DNA from: Rhodomyrtus psidioides | Lineage: Eukaryota; Streptophyta; Magnoliopsida; Myrtales; Myrtaceae | NCBI GenBank assembly: GCA_021437785.1 | Contig: JAILYB010000134.1 | Coordinates: 930,001 to 994,000 of the forward strand | DNA length: 64,000 bases | Direction of reading: 5' to 3' | Shown: one piece after another, positions 9,453 to 19,066 of the stretch | How positions within the stretch are numbered: the stretch's first letter is position 1 | How the letters are laid out: each line of letters opens with the position of its first letter | The notes under the pieces: generated by a model | The model's database searches: none | The model's input: only the letters and a program-made list of their open reading frames with translations | What the model was told of the DNA's origin: nothing | Program-made: the position numbers and the translations under genes

Positions 9453-9955
9453 TGAAAAGGAGAGAAAGAGAAAATAAAATATAATATAATAAATAAATAA
9501 ATAAAAAGAGAGATAAAATCATTAATTAAACACACACTTTTTCTTTTTGCTTTTTCTTTTAAATGATGATGTTTCACATTTTCCTTTTAATTATTACTAA
9601 TATTTTTGCCAAATTCAATTTTATGGTGATCAGAGAACACCTAAAATCGAACCTGAATTTTACTTTTTTATGAGGTCAGAAAATAGACAAAATAAAAATA
9701 AAAATACCGACTATTTTTATATAATTTTTGTGACCTCAAATATTATTTTTCTTGATTTTCTTTTTTTTTGTATTTTTCGAAAATATTAAAAAAATGAAAA
9801 TTATGAAAATTATTTTTTTGGTCAAAATGGTTCCTAAGGCCAAGCCAAGGCTTCCAAAGTTGATTTTGTGATTTTATGAACTTTTTTTAATATTTTTAAT
9901 TAATTTTAAAGGATAAAATTCACAATAATATATGGTCAAAAATTAGGTGTCAACA

Positions 9956-10445
9956 ATGATGCACCCAATCTCTTAGCAATTGTCGGAAATTTTGATCCGT
10001 ATGGTGGATTGGACCATGAATAGGACTCCTTTCTGCTAGGAACCTATGGATGACGCACCCAATCTCTTAGGGATTGTCGGAAGTTTTGATCCGTATGGTG
10101 GATCGGACCATGAATAGGACTCCTTTCTGCTAGGAACCTATGGATGACGCACCCAATCTCTTAGGGATTGTCGGAAGTTTTGATCCGTATGGTGGATCGG
10201 ACCATGAATAGGACTCCTTTCTGCTAGGAACCTATGGATGACGCACCCAGTCTCTTAGGGATTGTCAGGGGTTCTGATCCGTATGGTGGATCGGACCATG
10301 AATAGGACTCCTTTCTGTTAGGAACCTATGGATGACGCACCCAATCTCTTAGGGATTGTCGGAAATTTTGATCCTTCAGGGGGATCGGGCCGAGAATAGG
10401 ATTCCTCTTTGCTAGGAACCTATGGATGACGCACCCAGTCTCTTA
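9956..10445. repeat. 94-bp tandem array in the 3' region of element B
   Basis: GATGACGCACCCA(A/G)TCTCTTAGGGATTGTC recurs at 10049, 10143, 10237, 10331 and 10425, a period of exactly 94 bp. A first, slightly divergent unit begins at 9956, right at the LTR of element A. The units also share GGATCGGACCATGAATAGGA and CTGCTAGGAACCTATG. The array resumes at about 10886-11190. Confidence 0.95.
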
Positions 10446-11466
10446 GGGATTGTCGAACATTTTGATCCTATATTCTAAGGAATTAACTAGGATTTATACA
10501 AGTGAGGTGTGCCTAACCTTGAGGCTTTACCACATGAGCCATTTTGGGTTTAAGGGTTACCTAGAACCTTACAGAAAGCTGATCTTGAAAATTGTCCTTT
10601 TGACATGCAAGGCGTTATTCTGGGATTTGGGGATTCCAAGTATCCTGCAGAATACTTAAACCTGCAAAAACCTTGATAAGATTCTTCTGGGATCTAGGGG
10701 TTACCTGAGACCTCACAGAAAGACTCGTCTTTTGAGTATCTAGTGACTCGTCTTTTGAATACCCGGTGTATAGCGGGTTCAAGTGAATACCTAGTGACTC
10801 GTCTTTTGAGTATCATAGGGCGGTTAAACTCTAGCCTGTATGGTAGGCCGTACCAGAATGAGATTCCTATACTTGACAGGAACCTGTGAATGACGCACCC
10901 AGTCTCTTAGGGATTGTCAGGGGTTTTGATCCGTATGGTGGATCAGACCATGAATAGGACTCCTTTCTGCTAGGAACCTATGGATGACGCACCCAGTCTC
11001 TTAGGGATTGTCAGGGGTTTTGATCCGTATGGTGGATCAGACCATGAATAGGACTCCTTTCTGCTAGGAACCTATGGATGACGCACCCAGTCTCTTAGGG
11101 ATTTGTCGAACATTTTGATCCTTCAGGGGGATCAGGCCGAGAATAGGATTCCTCTCTGCTAGGAACCTATGGATGACGCACCCAGTCTCTTAGGGATTGT
11201 CGAACATTTTGATCATATATTCTAAGGAATTAACTAGGATTTATACAAGTGATGTGTGCCTAACCTTAAGGCTTTACCACATGAGCTATTCTGGGTTTAG
11301 GAGTTACCTAGAACCTCACAGAAAGCTGATCTTGAAAATTGTCCTTTTGACATGCAAGGCGTTATTCTGGGATTTGGGGATTCCAAGTATCTTGCAGAAT
11401 ACTTAAACCTGCAAAAACCTTGATAAGATTCTTCTGGGATCTAGGGGTTACCTGAGACCTCGCAGA
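10430..11466. repeat. Direct duplication of about 285 bp, 747 bp apart, with interleaved 94-bp units
   Basis: The segment about 10430-10712 is repeated at about 11177-11466 with an offset of 747 bp. Both copies begin at the end of a 94-bp unit and run through TTAACTAGGATTTATACAAGTGA and TTGACATGCAAGGCGTTATT. Between them lie a short spacer and three to four more 94-bp units. The block seems to have been copied as a larger unit. The 69-residue frames at 10450 and 11197 are the same repeat, not genes. Confidence 0.85.
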
Positions 11467-12130
11467 AAGACTATCTTGAATGTTGTCCTTTCGACATTGA
11501 AGGTGACATTCTGGGATCTGGGAGCTCCAGGTATCCTGTAATACTGGAATCTCACATAGGGAGATAATTTCAAACATTGTCCTTTTGACATGGGAGGTGA
11601 CATTCTGGGACCTGGGAGCTCCAGGCATCCTGCAGAAAGATCAAACCTGTAAATTTGAAATCTCACAAAGGGATGATTTCGAAGATTGTCCTTTTTGACA
11701 TTGAAGGTGACATTCTGAGATCTGGGGACTCCAGGTATCCTGCAGAAAGCTCAAACCTGTAAATTTGAAATCTCACATAGGGATGATTTCGGAGATTGTC
11801 CTTTTGACATTGAAGGTGACATTCTGGGATCTAGGGACTCCAGGTATCCTGCAGAAAGTTCAAACCTGTAAATTTGAAATCTCACAGAGGGGTGATTTCG
11901 GAGATTGTCCTTTTGACATTGGAGGTGACATTCTGGGATCTGGGGACTCCAGGTATCCTGCAGAAAGTTCAAACCTGTAAATTTTAAATCTCACAGAGGG
12001 ATGATTTCGGAGATTGTCCTATTGACATTTGAGGTGACATTCTGGGATCTGGGAGCTCCAGGTATCCTGCAGAAAGATCAAACCTACAAAATTGTTCATA
12101 CGAATGTGTTTTCCTGAGATATGGAATTAC
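11467..12130. repeat. 109-bp tandem array in the 3' region of element B
   Basis: Units with TTTGAAATCTCACA, GATTTCGGAGATTGTCCTTTTGACATT, GGTGACATTCTGGGATCTGGG and CCAGGTATCCTGCAGAAAG recur about every 109 bp; TCAAACCT falls at 11641, 11751, 11860, 11969 and 12078. Weaker, diverged units of about 95 bp continue to about 12600. Tat-lineage 3' untranslated regions are known sources of satellite repeats. Confidence 0.9.
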
Positions 12131-14899
12131 CAGGGATCTTGCAGGAAAATAAACTTGAAAGCTCTTCTTCACAGAGCAAGGCATCCTTCTAGAATCTGGG
12201 GTTACCATGATTCCTATAGAAGTTTAACCAAGAACAATAGCATTATAGAATCTGGGGTTACCAAGAATCTGTCAGAAGCTCAGGCATATAAACTCTCCTT
12301 CTTAGAGAAATGTGTTATTCTGAGACCTGGGGTTACCAGGGGTCCTGCAGAAGTTTAAACTTGAAATATATTCTTCACAAAAGAAGTAGCATTCTGAGGT
12401 CTGGGGATACCAGGGGTCCTACAGAAGCTTGAACATGTAAACTCTTTCTTACCAAGAGAGGTCGTGTTCTTCTGAGATCTGGAATTGCCAGGAATTCTGC
12501 AGAGGTTTAGACATGTTAAACGTTTCTCACTAAGAGTGATACAAGCCATTTTAGGAGCTGAAGTCATCAAGAATCTTGCAGAAGCTCCAATCTGAAAATT
12601 TTCTTACCAAAGGCACATCAATGGTCTTTAAGTGATATCTGATGTCAAACTGACAGCATTTTATGACTTATATCATAGTCATGAAAAATTTCAATGAATG
12701 CATTATGATGCTGGAGGTTACCCAAAACACCTTGCAATATACGGAAGTGATCAAAAATTCCTTGTGAGGAAAGTTTGAATCAAACAATTTGAACTTACCC
12801 ACATGAGTTTGGTTAAAACGTCCATTGGAGTATTCTCATAAAAAAGGACTTCTCACCGTTTTGAGATAATGGTCTTTTACCAAGAATGCACTCGAATTTC
12901 CTATCAAACCTGTGCCTAGGGTTCAGGATCATTCGCAGTGAATACACCTCGATCGATCAGGAGGACTTCCTCGGGACCGTAATGTTGGGCTTGGTCAACA
13001 GTTTTCAAAGGGGACTTGCGTGCAAGTCAAGGCTATTGAAGAGAAGTCTTCACTGTCTGCTCCAGGTTTACAAGTCAAGAAACCTGCAAAATGAGAAAGA
13101 AGTAATCTTGCTCGAACTTCTTCGAGCTAAGCTTAGACATTAAACCCTATGTCAATCTATGTGCCTTAATCAGAAAAGGCTTTTCAGGGTTGTAACGTAG
13201 GTATGATTGGGGACCAAAAAAGGCTTGTTTTTGGCTCAGAATATGCGAAGGGTTTACATTGGTGATCATTGTAAGTTTGCCGTTGATCTTGTCCCTTCTG
13301 GTTCGAAGAGCGTCTTCATTCTTTGAAGTGCATCGTTAGTCTTCGAAGCGCACATTTGTCTTTAGAGAATATCTTCTTCTTCTTTTTTGTTGAGATGGCG
13401 TCAACACCTTGTCTACGCTTTCATCATCTGAATGTAATACAATCTGGGAGTATCCTTTGCTGTCCAACTTCCTTGGGATTTTCTTTTACAATTAGATCTC
13501 ACTAGTGACCTATACAAAGGTATCATGCCATCTTTTGGCATTTACAAGATCAAACATCTGATTCTCAAGTGTACAAATATTTGGACGGGCATTGGCCTTG
13601 CTTTTACCAGGCACTTTGCTTTTTCTTGATGCCTAAGATTGAATTTTTCTCTCTTCTTTCTTTTTGAGATCCCGTCTTTTCTTTTCTTTTGGGGATCAGG
13701 ATTTTCAAATGAGTGTGCTAGATGTACAATTTGAATCTCAACACTCAAACACTAGTCTAGGAATTTAAATCATATCTTTCGAACTTTTCCCGCTCTTGAA
13801 GTGACGTCGCTTCCGCTTTGGAATATGCAATGATCACCAACGAGTTTGTGAAATGAACGTATAGGCTCAACTGGGCTGTGCAAAGGGTGAAAGTGTATAG
13901 GATAGAGAAGCGAATGCTTTTCGTCATCTTAAAGCACTTGAACTGCCATAGAAATTAAAATGACAAGCAACACAAGAAGATTGATGCAAGTCTGAGCAAG
14001 AGAACTTCTTAATCATTTACCCCCTGATACCTCTGGACGTATCTCTAGTTTGCCCCACTGTAGGGTGGTTCTTGACAGGGGTAAAGAATGAAACCGCCGT
14101 TCAAAGGGGTATCAATGGTCACCTGTAGTGTTTATGATAGAGAAATGAATGCCTCCGTCGTCTCAATCCATGTAATCACTGCGAGTAACCCCTACTTTCG
14201 TAGGTCAAGGTCTCGCTATCCTTACCACTCCACTTATCTCTTAAGTGTGTATAGGACGTGTTTAGATTAGGCTTGCCTCTTGGCTGAGGAATCATTCTTT
14301 TGAACAATTCTAAACAACTCTTGTTGGAAAAGTTCATTTCGCTTTCTCCAAAATTTACCCTCTAAGGAGATTTATGATGCACAATGCATATTTCAACCAT
14401 GTTCAGATAACCTCCGAGTTAAAATATGGATGGCAATGACATGATTGTGAGAATTTTGCGTCTTTCTAGACATGAGATTTGAATGCATGCTAGATTCTAA
14501 GAAGCCTTCAAATTCTAATAGTAAGGATTCTGACGGTCCTAAAAAATCTACAAGATTGGGAAAGGAGTACTTACCTGCCCAGCGCGGCTTGAGATTCCTG
14601 AAAAACATAAAAGGAATATGTCAGTGTATGCTCTCGAATTTCAGAAAATTTAGAACGATACACCTTACCCTTGATTATGCACTCCAATGGGAGTGGATAG
14701 ATTCGTGAAAACCTGACCACCACGACAGTAAGCCCTCTTGATCATGCATTCCAATCTATCGCGACCCTGCTTCCTTGGGTCCTGCAATATTGAGCACATG
14801 CTAATATATGCATGGATGCATGACATGCTTATGCAAAGATTATCATGAAGGGTAGGCTCAATTCGAGGTAGGGCATATGACTGAAATCTGATTTTATTT
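12131..14899 (-). other. 3' untranslated region of element B, diverged repeats then unique sequence
   Basis: Up to about 12600 there are decayed tandem units (CTGGGGTTACCAG, CTGCAGAAG). From there to the stop of pol at 14900 the sequence is unique and without a recognisable gene; the short frames have no family signature. No LTR boundary or polypurine tract was found. Confidence 0.6.
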
Positions 14900-17800
14900 T
14901 CAAGGGTAATATTTCTTCACAGCATCTGAATTTACAGGGTGCCCCATTTCTTCTCCCTCGGAGTTTACAAGGATTAATGCTCCTCCCGTGAGGATCTTCT
15001 TGACAATGTAGGGGCCTTCGTAATTCGGAGTGAATTTTCCCCCTGGATGAGTGGTACTCGGCAAAACTTTCCTAATTACCAAGTCATTTACTTCGAAGTT
15101 TCTGGTCTTGACCTTTCGATTGAATGCCCTGGCTACCCTCTTCTGGTAAGTTTGTCCATGGCAAATGGCTTTAAGACGCTTTTCGTCTATTAAATTGAGC
15201 TGTTCATATCTGTGTTTAAAATACTCTGACTCAGAGAGTTTGTCTTCTGATAAGATTCTCAGAGAGGGAATCTTAACTTCTACAGGTAGAACTGCTTCTG
15301 TTCCATATACCAGACTATAAGGAGTTGCCCCTGTAGAAGTCCTGATCGACGTTCGGTAAGCCATCAAGGCGAAGGGCAGCCTTTCGTGCCAATCTCTGTA
15401 GTTTTCTGCTGTTTTAGCCAAAATTCTCTTGATATTTTTGTTGGCTGCTTCCACTGCCCCATTCATCTGTGGGCGGTAAGGAGATGAATTCAGATGTCGA
15501 ATGCTAAAGTGACCTAGTAGTTCATCGACAATCTTGTTGTTTAGGTTAGACCCGTTATCTGTGATGATTGCTTGAGGGGTACCATATCTGGAGATGATGT
15601 CTCTTTTGATGAATCTTGCCACATTTCTTGCAGTGACATTTTTGTAAGAGCTGGCTTCTACCCATTTTGTGAAGTAATCAATTGCTACTAAGATGAAGCG
15701 ATGACCGTTTGAAGCCACAGGATTAATAGGCCCTATCATGTCTATCCCCCACATAGAGAAAGGCCAAACTTCAGACATTTGGTGTAGTTCGTTTGTGGGT
15801 GCATTGATCTTATCACCATATATTTGGCACTGGTGGCATGACCGGACGTGCTGACAGCAATCTGATTCGATGGTCATCCAATAATAGCCAAGGCGCATGA
15901 TCTTCCTGGCGAGGAGGTGGCCGTTCATGTGAGGCCCACATATTCCTTCATGGATCTCTTTCAAGAGGATATTTGCTTCTTTGGCATCTACACACCTCAA
16001 TAGAGTAGAATTAAAGGATCTTTTGTACAGAATTTGTCCATTGAGAAAGAACTTACTGGCCATCTTGGTTATGTATCTTCGATCTCCTGGCTGGCATCCT
16101 TCAGGGAATTCCCCTTTTGAGAGGTAATTCTTGATGTCATAATACCATGGCTCTCCGTCAAATTCTTCTTCGATCAGCAAACAATAAGCTGGTTTTTCAA
16201 ATATGCCGATCCTTAGGGGCTCTATATCTAATCCTCCAGTTGTTTGCAACATCGAGGCTAGGGTGGCTAATGCATCTGCAAATTGATTGTGAGACCTTGA
16301 TAAGTACTCGAATGATATTTCTTCGAATTCGAGTATTAATTCTTCAAGGTATTCATGATAAGGGATGAGCTTTGCATCTTTCGTCTTCCACTCTCCCTGT
16401 GTCTGTAGAATGATGAGCATGGAATCTCCAAAAACTTGCAACCTAGGTATCTTCATGGAAATGGCCAATCGCAGACCTAAAATGCACGCCTCATATTCTG
16501 AGATGTTGTTGGTGCAAGGGAAAGTTATCTTTGCCGCCACAGGATAGTGTTGATCATTGGGGGATATTAGTACTGCCCCAGTGCCTGCCCCTGATAGATT
16601 GACAGCACCATCGAAACACATGACCCATTTGTCTTCTGTTAAGTTGAGAATTTGACCTTCTGTGTTTGTTATTTCAAGAGACTCACCGTTTGACGGGTTT
16701 TCTGCTAGCATGTCAACTATAGCTCTTCCTTTAACTGACTTCTGTGGAGAACACTTGATGTCAAATTCAGATAGCATTACTTGCCATTTCGCTAATTTCC
16801 CAATTAAAGCAAGTTTCTCCAGGAGGTATTTGACAGGATCGTTATCTGTTATGAGCTGAATGTGGTGGTGTAGGGTATACTGTCTCAGTCTGCGAAGTAC
16901 CCATACCGCTGCTACACAGGCCTTTTCGACTGGTGCATATTTTGCTTCAGATGGTGTGAATTTCTTACTCAGGTAATAGATGGCTCTTTCTTTACCATCC
17001 ATCGGGCTTGTTTGGGCAAGTAAGGCTCCCAAGAATTCTTGCTGTATAGTCAGATATAAGGTCAATGGGTGACCGGGAATTGGTGGCACGAGTACCGGCG
17101 GTGTGATCAGATAGTTCTTGATTATTTGGAATGCCCTGCTGCATTCAGCATCCCATGTTACTTTCGCGCCTTTCTTAAGCAATTTGAAGATTGGCTTAGC
17201 CACATCAGACAGTTGATTGATAAATCTGGCAATATAATTCAGTCTCCCCAAAAGGCTTCTCACTTCTTTTACTGTGGAGGGAGTTGACAGATTGTGGATA
17301 GCTTGAATCTTTGAAGGATCAATCTCAATGCCCCTGTTACTGACTATGAACCCAAGAAGTTTCCCAGATTTTGCCCCAAACACACATTTATTAGGGTTCA
17401 ACCTCAACTTATATTTGCGCAATCGCTCAAATAATTTTCTTAATACCTGTATGTGATCCTGTCCTTCCCTGGATTTGGCGATCATGTCGTCGACATATAC
17501 TTCAATTTCTTTGTGGATCATATCATGGAATAATGTGATCATGGCCTTCTGATAGGTAGCCCCGGCGTTTTTTAATCCAAAGGGCATGACTTTGTAGCAA
17601 AAGTTCCCCCAGGGCGTGGTAAAAGCAGTCTTTGGTTTGTCTTCTTGTTTCATGAAGATTTGGTTGTATCCCGAGAATCCGTCCATAAACGAGAACAATT
17701 CATAACCTGCTGTGCTATCCACCAACACATCAATGTGCGGCAGTGGAAAATCGTCTTTTGGGCTTGCTCTATTCAAATCTCGGTAATCTATGCAGATCCG

Positions 17801-18295
17801 AACTTTATCATCCTTCTTCATGACGGGGACTATATTTGCAATCCAGTCGGAATATGGGATAGCTTCAATAAAGCCTACCCTAAGAAGCTTCATGACTTCT
17901 TCTTTGATTTTGTCCTCCAACTCAGCCTTCATCCGTCTGTTGCCCTGCTTGACATGCTTGACACCGGGATCCGTGGGTAATGCATGTTCCACGATCTTAG
18001 GATCCAAGCCTGGCATATCAGCGTAAGACCATGCAAAAATGTCTTGATATTCTTTTAATAACTCTGTGAATTCGAGCCTTTCATTTCGGGATAAATGCCC
18101 GCCGATTTTGACCTCTTTGATATTCGCGGAGTCTCCCAGATTAACAATGATTGGTTCTTCCGAAGTAGGAGGTGTCGACTCTTCAAAGGTATTCCAATCT
18201 CTGCGGATAGACGCATAACCCTCGTCTTCATCCTCCTCAATGTTATAAGAATGGTTACTGGAGAAGTTCGAATCTCGTAACAACCTGGTATGCAT
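14900..18295 (-). CDS. pol: Ty3/gypsy (Tat lineage) RT - RNase H - second RNase H - integrase polyprotein
   Basis: An intact ORF of 1131 residues. RT spans roughly 100-330, with LLRVGFIEAIPYSDW, ICIDYRDLNRASPKDDFPLP, MPFGLKNAGATYQ and the catalytic YVDD at 267-270. The connection and gypsy RNase H follow (ALLAQTSP, IYYLSKKFTPSEAKYAPVEK, ITDNDPVKYLL). A second, archaeal-type RNase H lies at about 560-690 (CFDGAVNLSGAGTGAVLI, NISEYEACILGL, VFGDSMLII, NQFADALATLASM). Two RNase H domains in tandem are diagnostic of Tat elements. Integrase has the HHCC finger (IHEGICGPHMNGH...CQHVRSCHQC) and the DDE triad (WGIDMIG, ITDNGSN, NGAVEAANKNIKR), with no chromodomain. All catalytic residues seen are present and there is no stop, so the enzyme part could still be functional. 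It is separated from protease by an intron-like gap and probably needs splicing. Confidence 0.95.
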   Translation of the reverse strand: MHTRLLRDSNFSSNHSYNIEEDEDEGYASIRRDWNTFEESTPPTSEEPIIVNLGDSANIKEVKIGGHLSRNERLEFTELLKEYQDIFAWSYADMPGLDPKIVEHALPTDPGVKHVKQGNRRMKAELEDKIKEEVMKLLRVGFIEAIPYSDWIANIVPVMKKDDKVRICIDYRDLNRASPKDDFPLPHIDVLVDSTAGYELFSFMDGFSGYNQIFMKQEDKPKTAFTTPWGNFCYKVMPFGLKNAGATYQKAMITLFHDMIHKEIEVYVDDMIAKSREGQDHIQVLRKLFERLRKYKLRLNPNKCVFGAKSGKLLGFIVSNRGIEIDPSKIQAIHNLSTPSTVKEVRSLLGRLNYIARFINQLSDVAKPIFKLLKKGAKVTWDAECSRAFQIIKNYLITPPVLVPPIPGHPLTLYLTIQQEFLGALLAQTSPMDGKERAIYYLSKKFTPSEAKYAPVEKACVAAVWVLRRLRQYTLHHHIQLITDNDPVKYLLEKLALIGKLAKWQVMLSEFDIKCSPQKSVKGRAIVDMLAENPSNGESLEITNTEGQILNLTEDKWVMCFDGAVNLSGAGTGAVLISPNDQHYPVAAKITFPCTNNISEYEACILGLRLAISMKIPRLQVFGDSMLIILQTQGEWKTKDAKLIPYHEYLEELILEFEEISFEYLSRSHNQFADALATLASMLQTTGGLDIEPLRIGIFEKPAYCLLIEEEFDGEPWYYDIKNYLSKGEFPEGCQPGDRRYITKMASKFFLNGQILYKRSFNSTLLRCVDAKEANILLKEIHEGICGPHMNGHLLARKIMRLGYYWMTIESDCCQHVRSCHQCQIYGDKINAPTNELHQMSEVWPFSMWGIDMIGPINPVASNGHRFILVAIDYFTKWVEASSYKNVTARNVARFIKRDIISRYGTPQAIITDNGSNLNNKIVDELLGHFSIRHLNSSPYRPQMNGAVEAANKNIKRILAKTAENYRDWHERLPFALMAYRTSIRTSTGATPYSLVYGTEAVLPVEVKIPSLRILSEDKLSESEYFKHRYEQLNLIDEKRLKAICHGQTYQKRVARAFNRKVKTRNFEVNDLVIRKVLPSTTHPGGKFTPNYEGPYIVKKILTGGALILVNSEGEEMGHPVNSDAVKKYYP

Positions 18296-18731
18296 GTTTG
18301 AGATGATATGCCTGAAATGTCATGAGTATGGTTAGTTCGTACTCCATAAGAATGAGATGCATGATCATGGAAAGTCTTTTTGAAAGAGTTTTCGAAATAG
18401 GTACATGTATAAACGGGACTAATCCTCATGTCATTGGATATCCTTGCCCCAAAGAAATCTTTTGGAAATCAGGAATCATATGGCGAATCAGGCCTCAAGC
18501 TTCTGTGTGGAAGACTAGTATCATCATTGGGCTGATTCGTGGCTCCATATGTCCTTAACAAAATATGTGTGGTTTTATTGAATGCAAGATGGGCCGCATT
18601 ACAAGATGTGCTATTTGGACCAACGGCCAGAGATCCAAAGGCGTTTCCCTATACGTACAAATAAGGAAAGAAAATACAACAAAATGCAGAAAGTTCTAAA
18701 TGCAGTATTTAAAGACAAGGGAAGAGTCTTG
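18296..18731 (-). other. Non-coding gap between protease and RT, candidate Ogre-type intron
   Basis: Coding upstream ends at 18732 (...DNEATSSE, stop) and RT begins at 18295. An acceptor-like TTTCAG lies just before GCATATCATC, near 18311, and joins in frame to the RT ORF. In Ogre elements an intron at this place is spliced to link protease and RT. The donor was not identified with confidence. Confidence 0.45.
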
Positions 18732-19043
18732 TTACTCAGAGGAAGTGGCTTCATTGTCCAACCACTCCAAGATGACATTCACAAAGTCACATTCGAGAAA
18801 AGGATTTGTCAGATCTGATTCCATTGGTGAAGTGATGTCTTCTTCAGACAACCATTTAGAGTTTTGGTTGAAGTGAGCATTCAAAGGGTTATTGAATATT
18901 TGAGACCTGCCTTTCCAAGTTGGAGAACCGATGAATGAGTTATTCGGGCTATTTCGGCCTCCCAGGCGTCCCAGGCTTCTGCCTCGACCTCGACCTATTG
19001 TCTTTGGGCCAGATCCATCAATGTGATATTTCTGGTATCCCAA
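18732..19043 (-). CDS. C-terminal continuation of the protease/G-patch region, frame-shifted
   Basis: This 103-codon frame carries the natural end of the G-patch (ANPHRTGLGYQ is readable just before it) and a Gly/Arg-rich linker (GRGRGRSLGRLGGR), ending ...VNVILEWLDNEATSSE. The upstream protease ORF stops at 19067 in another frame after GLGKHSQGIN, where GI(K)RLLQLIANPHRTGLGY would be expected. A single indel near 19085 therefore appears to have split one ORF into two. Ogre elements typically have such an acidic tail before the intron. Confidence 0.55.
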   Translation of the reverse strand: MGYQKYHIDGSGPKTIGRGRGRSLGRLGGRNSPNNSFIGSPTWKGRSQIFNNPLNAHFNQNSKWLSEEDITSPMESDLTNPFLECDFVNVILEWLDNEATSSE

Positions 19044-19066
19044 GCCCGTTCTATGCGGGTTAGCTA

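Larger units (their letters stand above)
218..9955 (-). mobile_element. Element A: LTR retrotransposon (Tat/Ogre-like, gag-pol missing) carrying cargo genes
   Basis: Read on the minus strand it has a complete LTR (9955 to 6663, TGTTGACACC...GTCGCGACA), a 2-nt spacer, a primer-binding site (6660-6641) and a leader (about 6640-5890) resembling that of element B. No gag, protease, RT or integrase is visible. The internal region holds an antisense coiled-coil ORF (4127-4858), a 139-bp tandem repeat, a sense homeodomain-GARP ORF (1989-3356) and a second antisense coiled-coil ORF (678-1322). Its own 3' LTR is not in the window; the left edge is taken as the end of the inverted LTR fragment. Large non-autonomous derivatives (LARD-like) and antisense ORFs near the 3' LTR are known for Tat-lineage elements. 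Calling A one of these is inference. The LTR start abuts the 94-bp repeats of element B, so A probably inserted there. Confidence 0.7.
6663..9955 (-). repeat. 5' LTR of element A, 3293 bp
   Basis: It is bounded by TGTTGACACC (minus strand, at 9955) and GTCGCGACA (at 6663), the TG...CA ends shared with LTRs B and C. The ends are similar to those LTRs but the middle differs, so A is a separate subfamily. A GC-rich middle (about 7830-9350) gives overlapping open frames on both strands, none with a recognisable domain. A purine tract (9388-9452) creates lysine-rich frames. The primer-binding site follows directly, so this is a 5' LTR. Confidence 0.85.

Noticed and set aside
8820..9477. Two long opposite-strand frames (8820-9356 minus, 9052-9477 plus) as genes
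   Set aside because: They overlap each other in GC-rich LTR sequence and the plus frame ends in lysines from a purine microsatellite; no domain.
6663..9955. This LTR as the 3' LTR of element B
   Set aside because: A primer-binding site follows it directly, its middle differs from B's 5' LTR, and no polypurine tract precedes it.
9956..11190. Regular 94-bp repeats as a possible CRISPR-like array
   Set aside because: Units are contiguous without unique spacers, lie in the 3' region of a plant retrotransposon and recur as ordinary tandem repeats.
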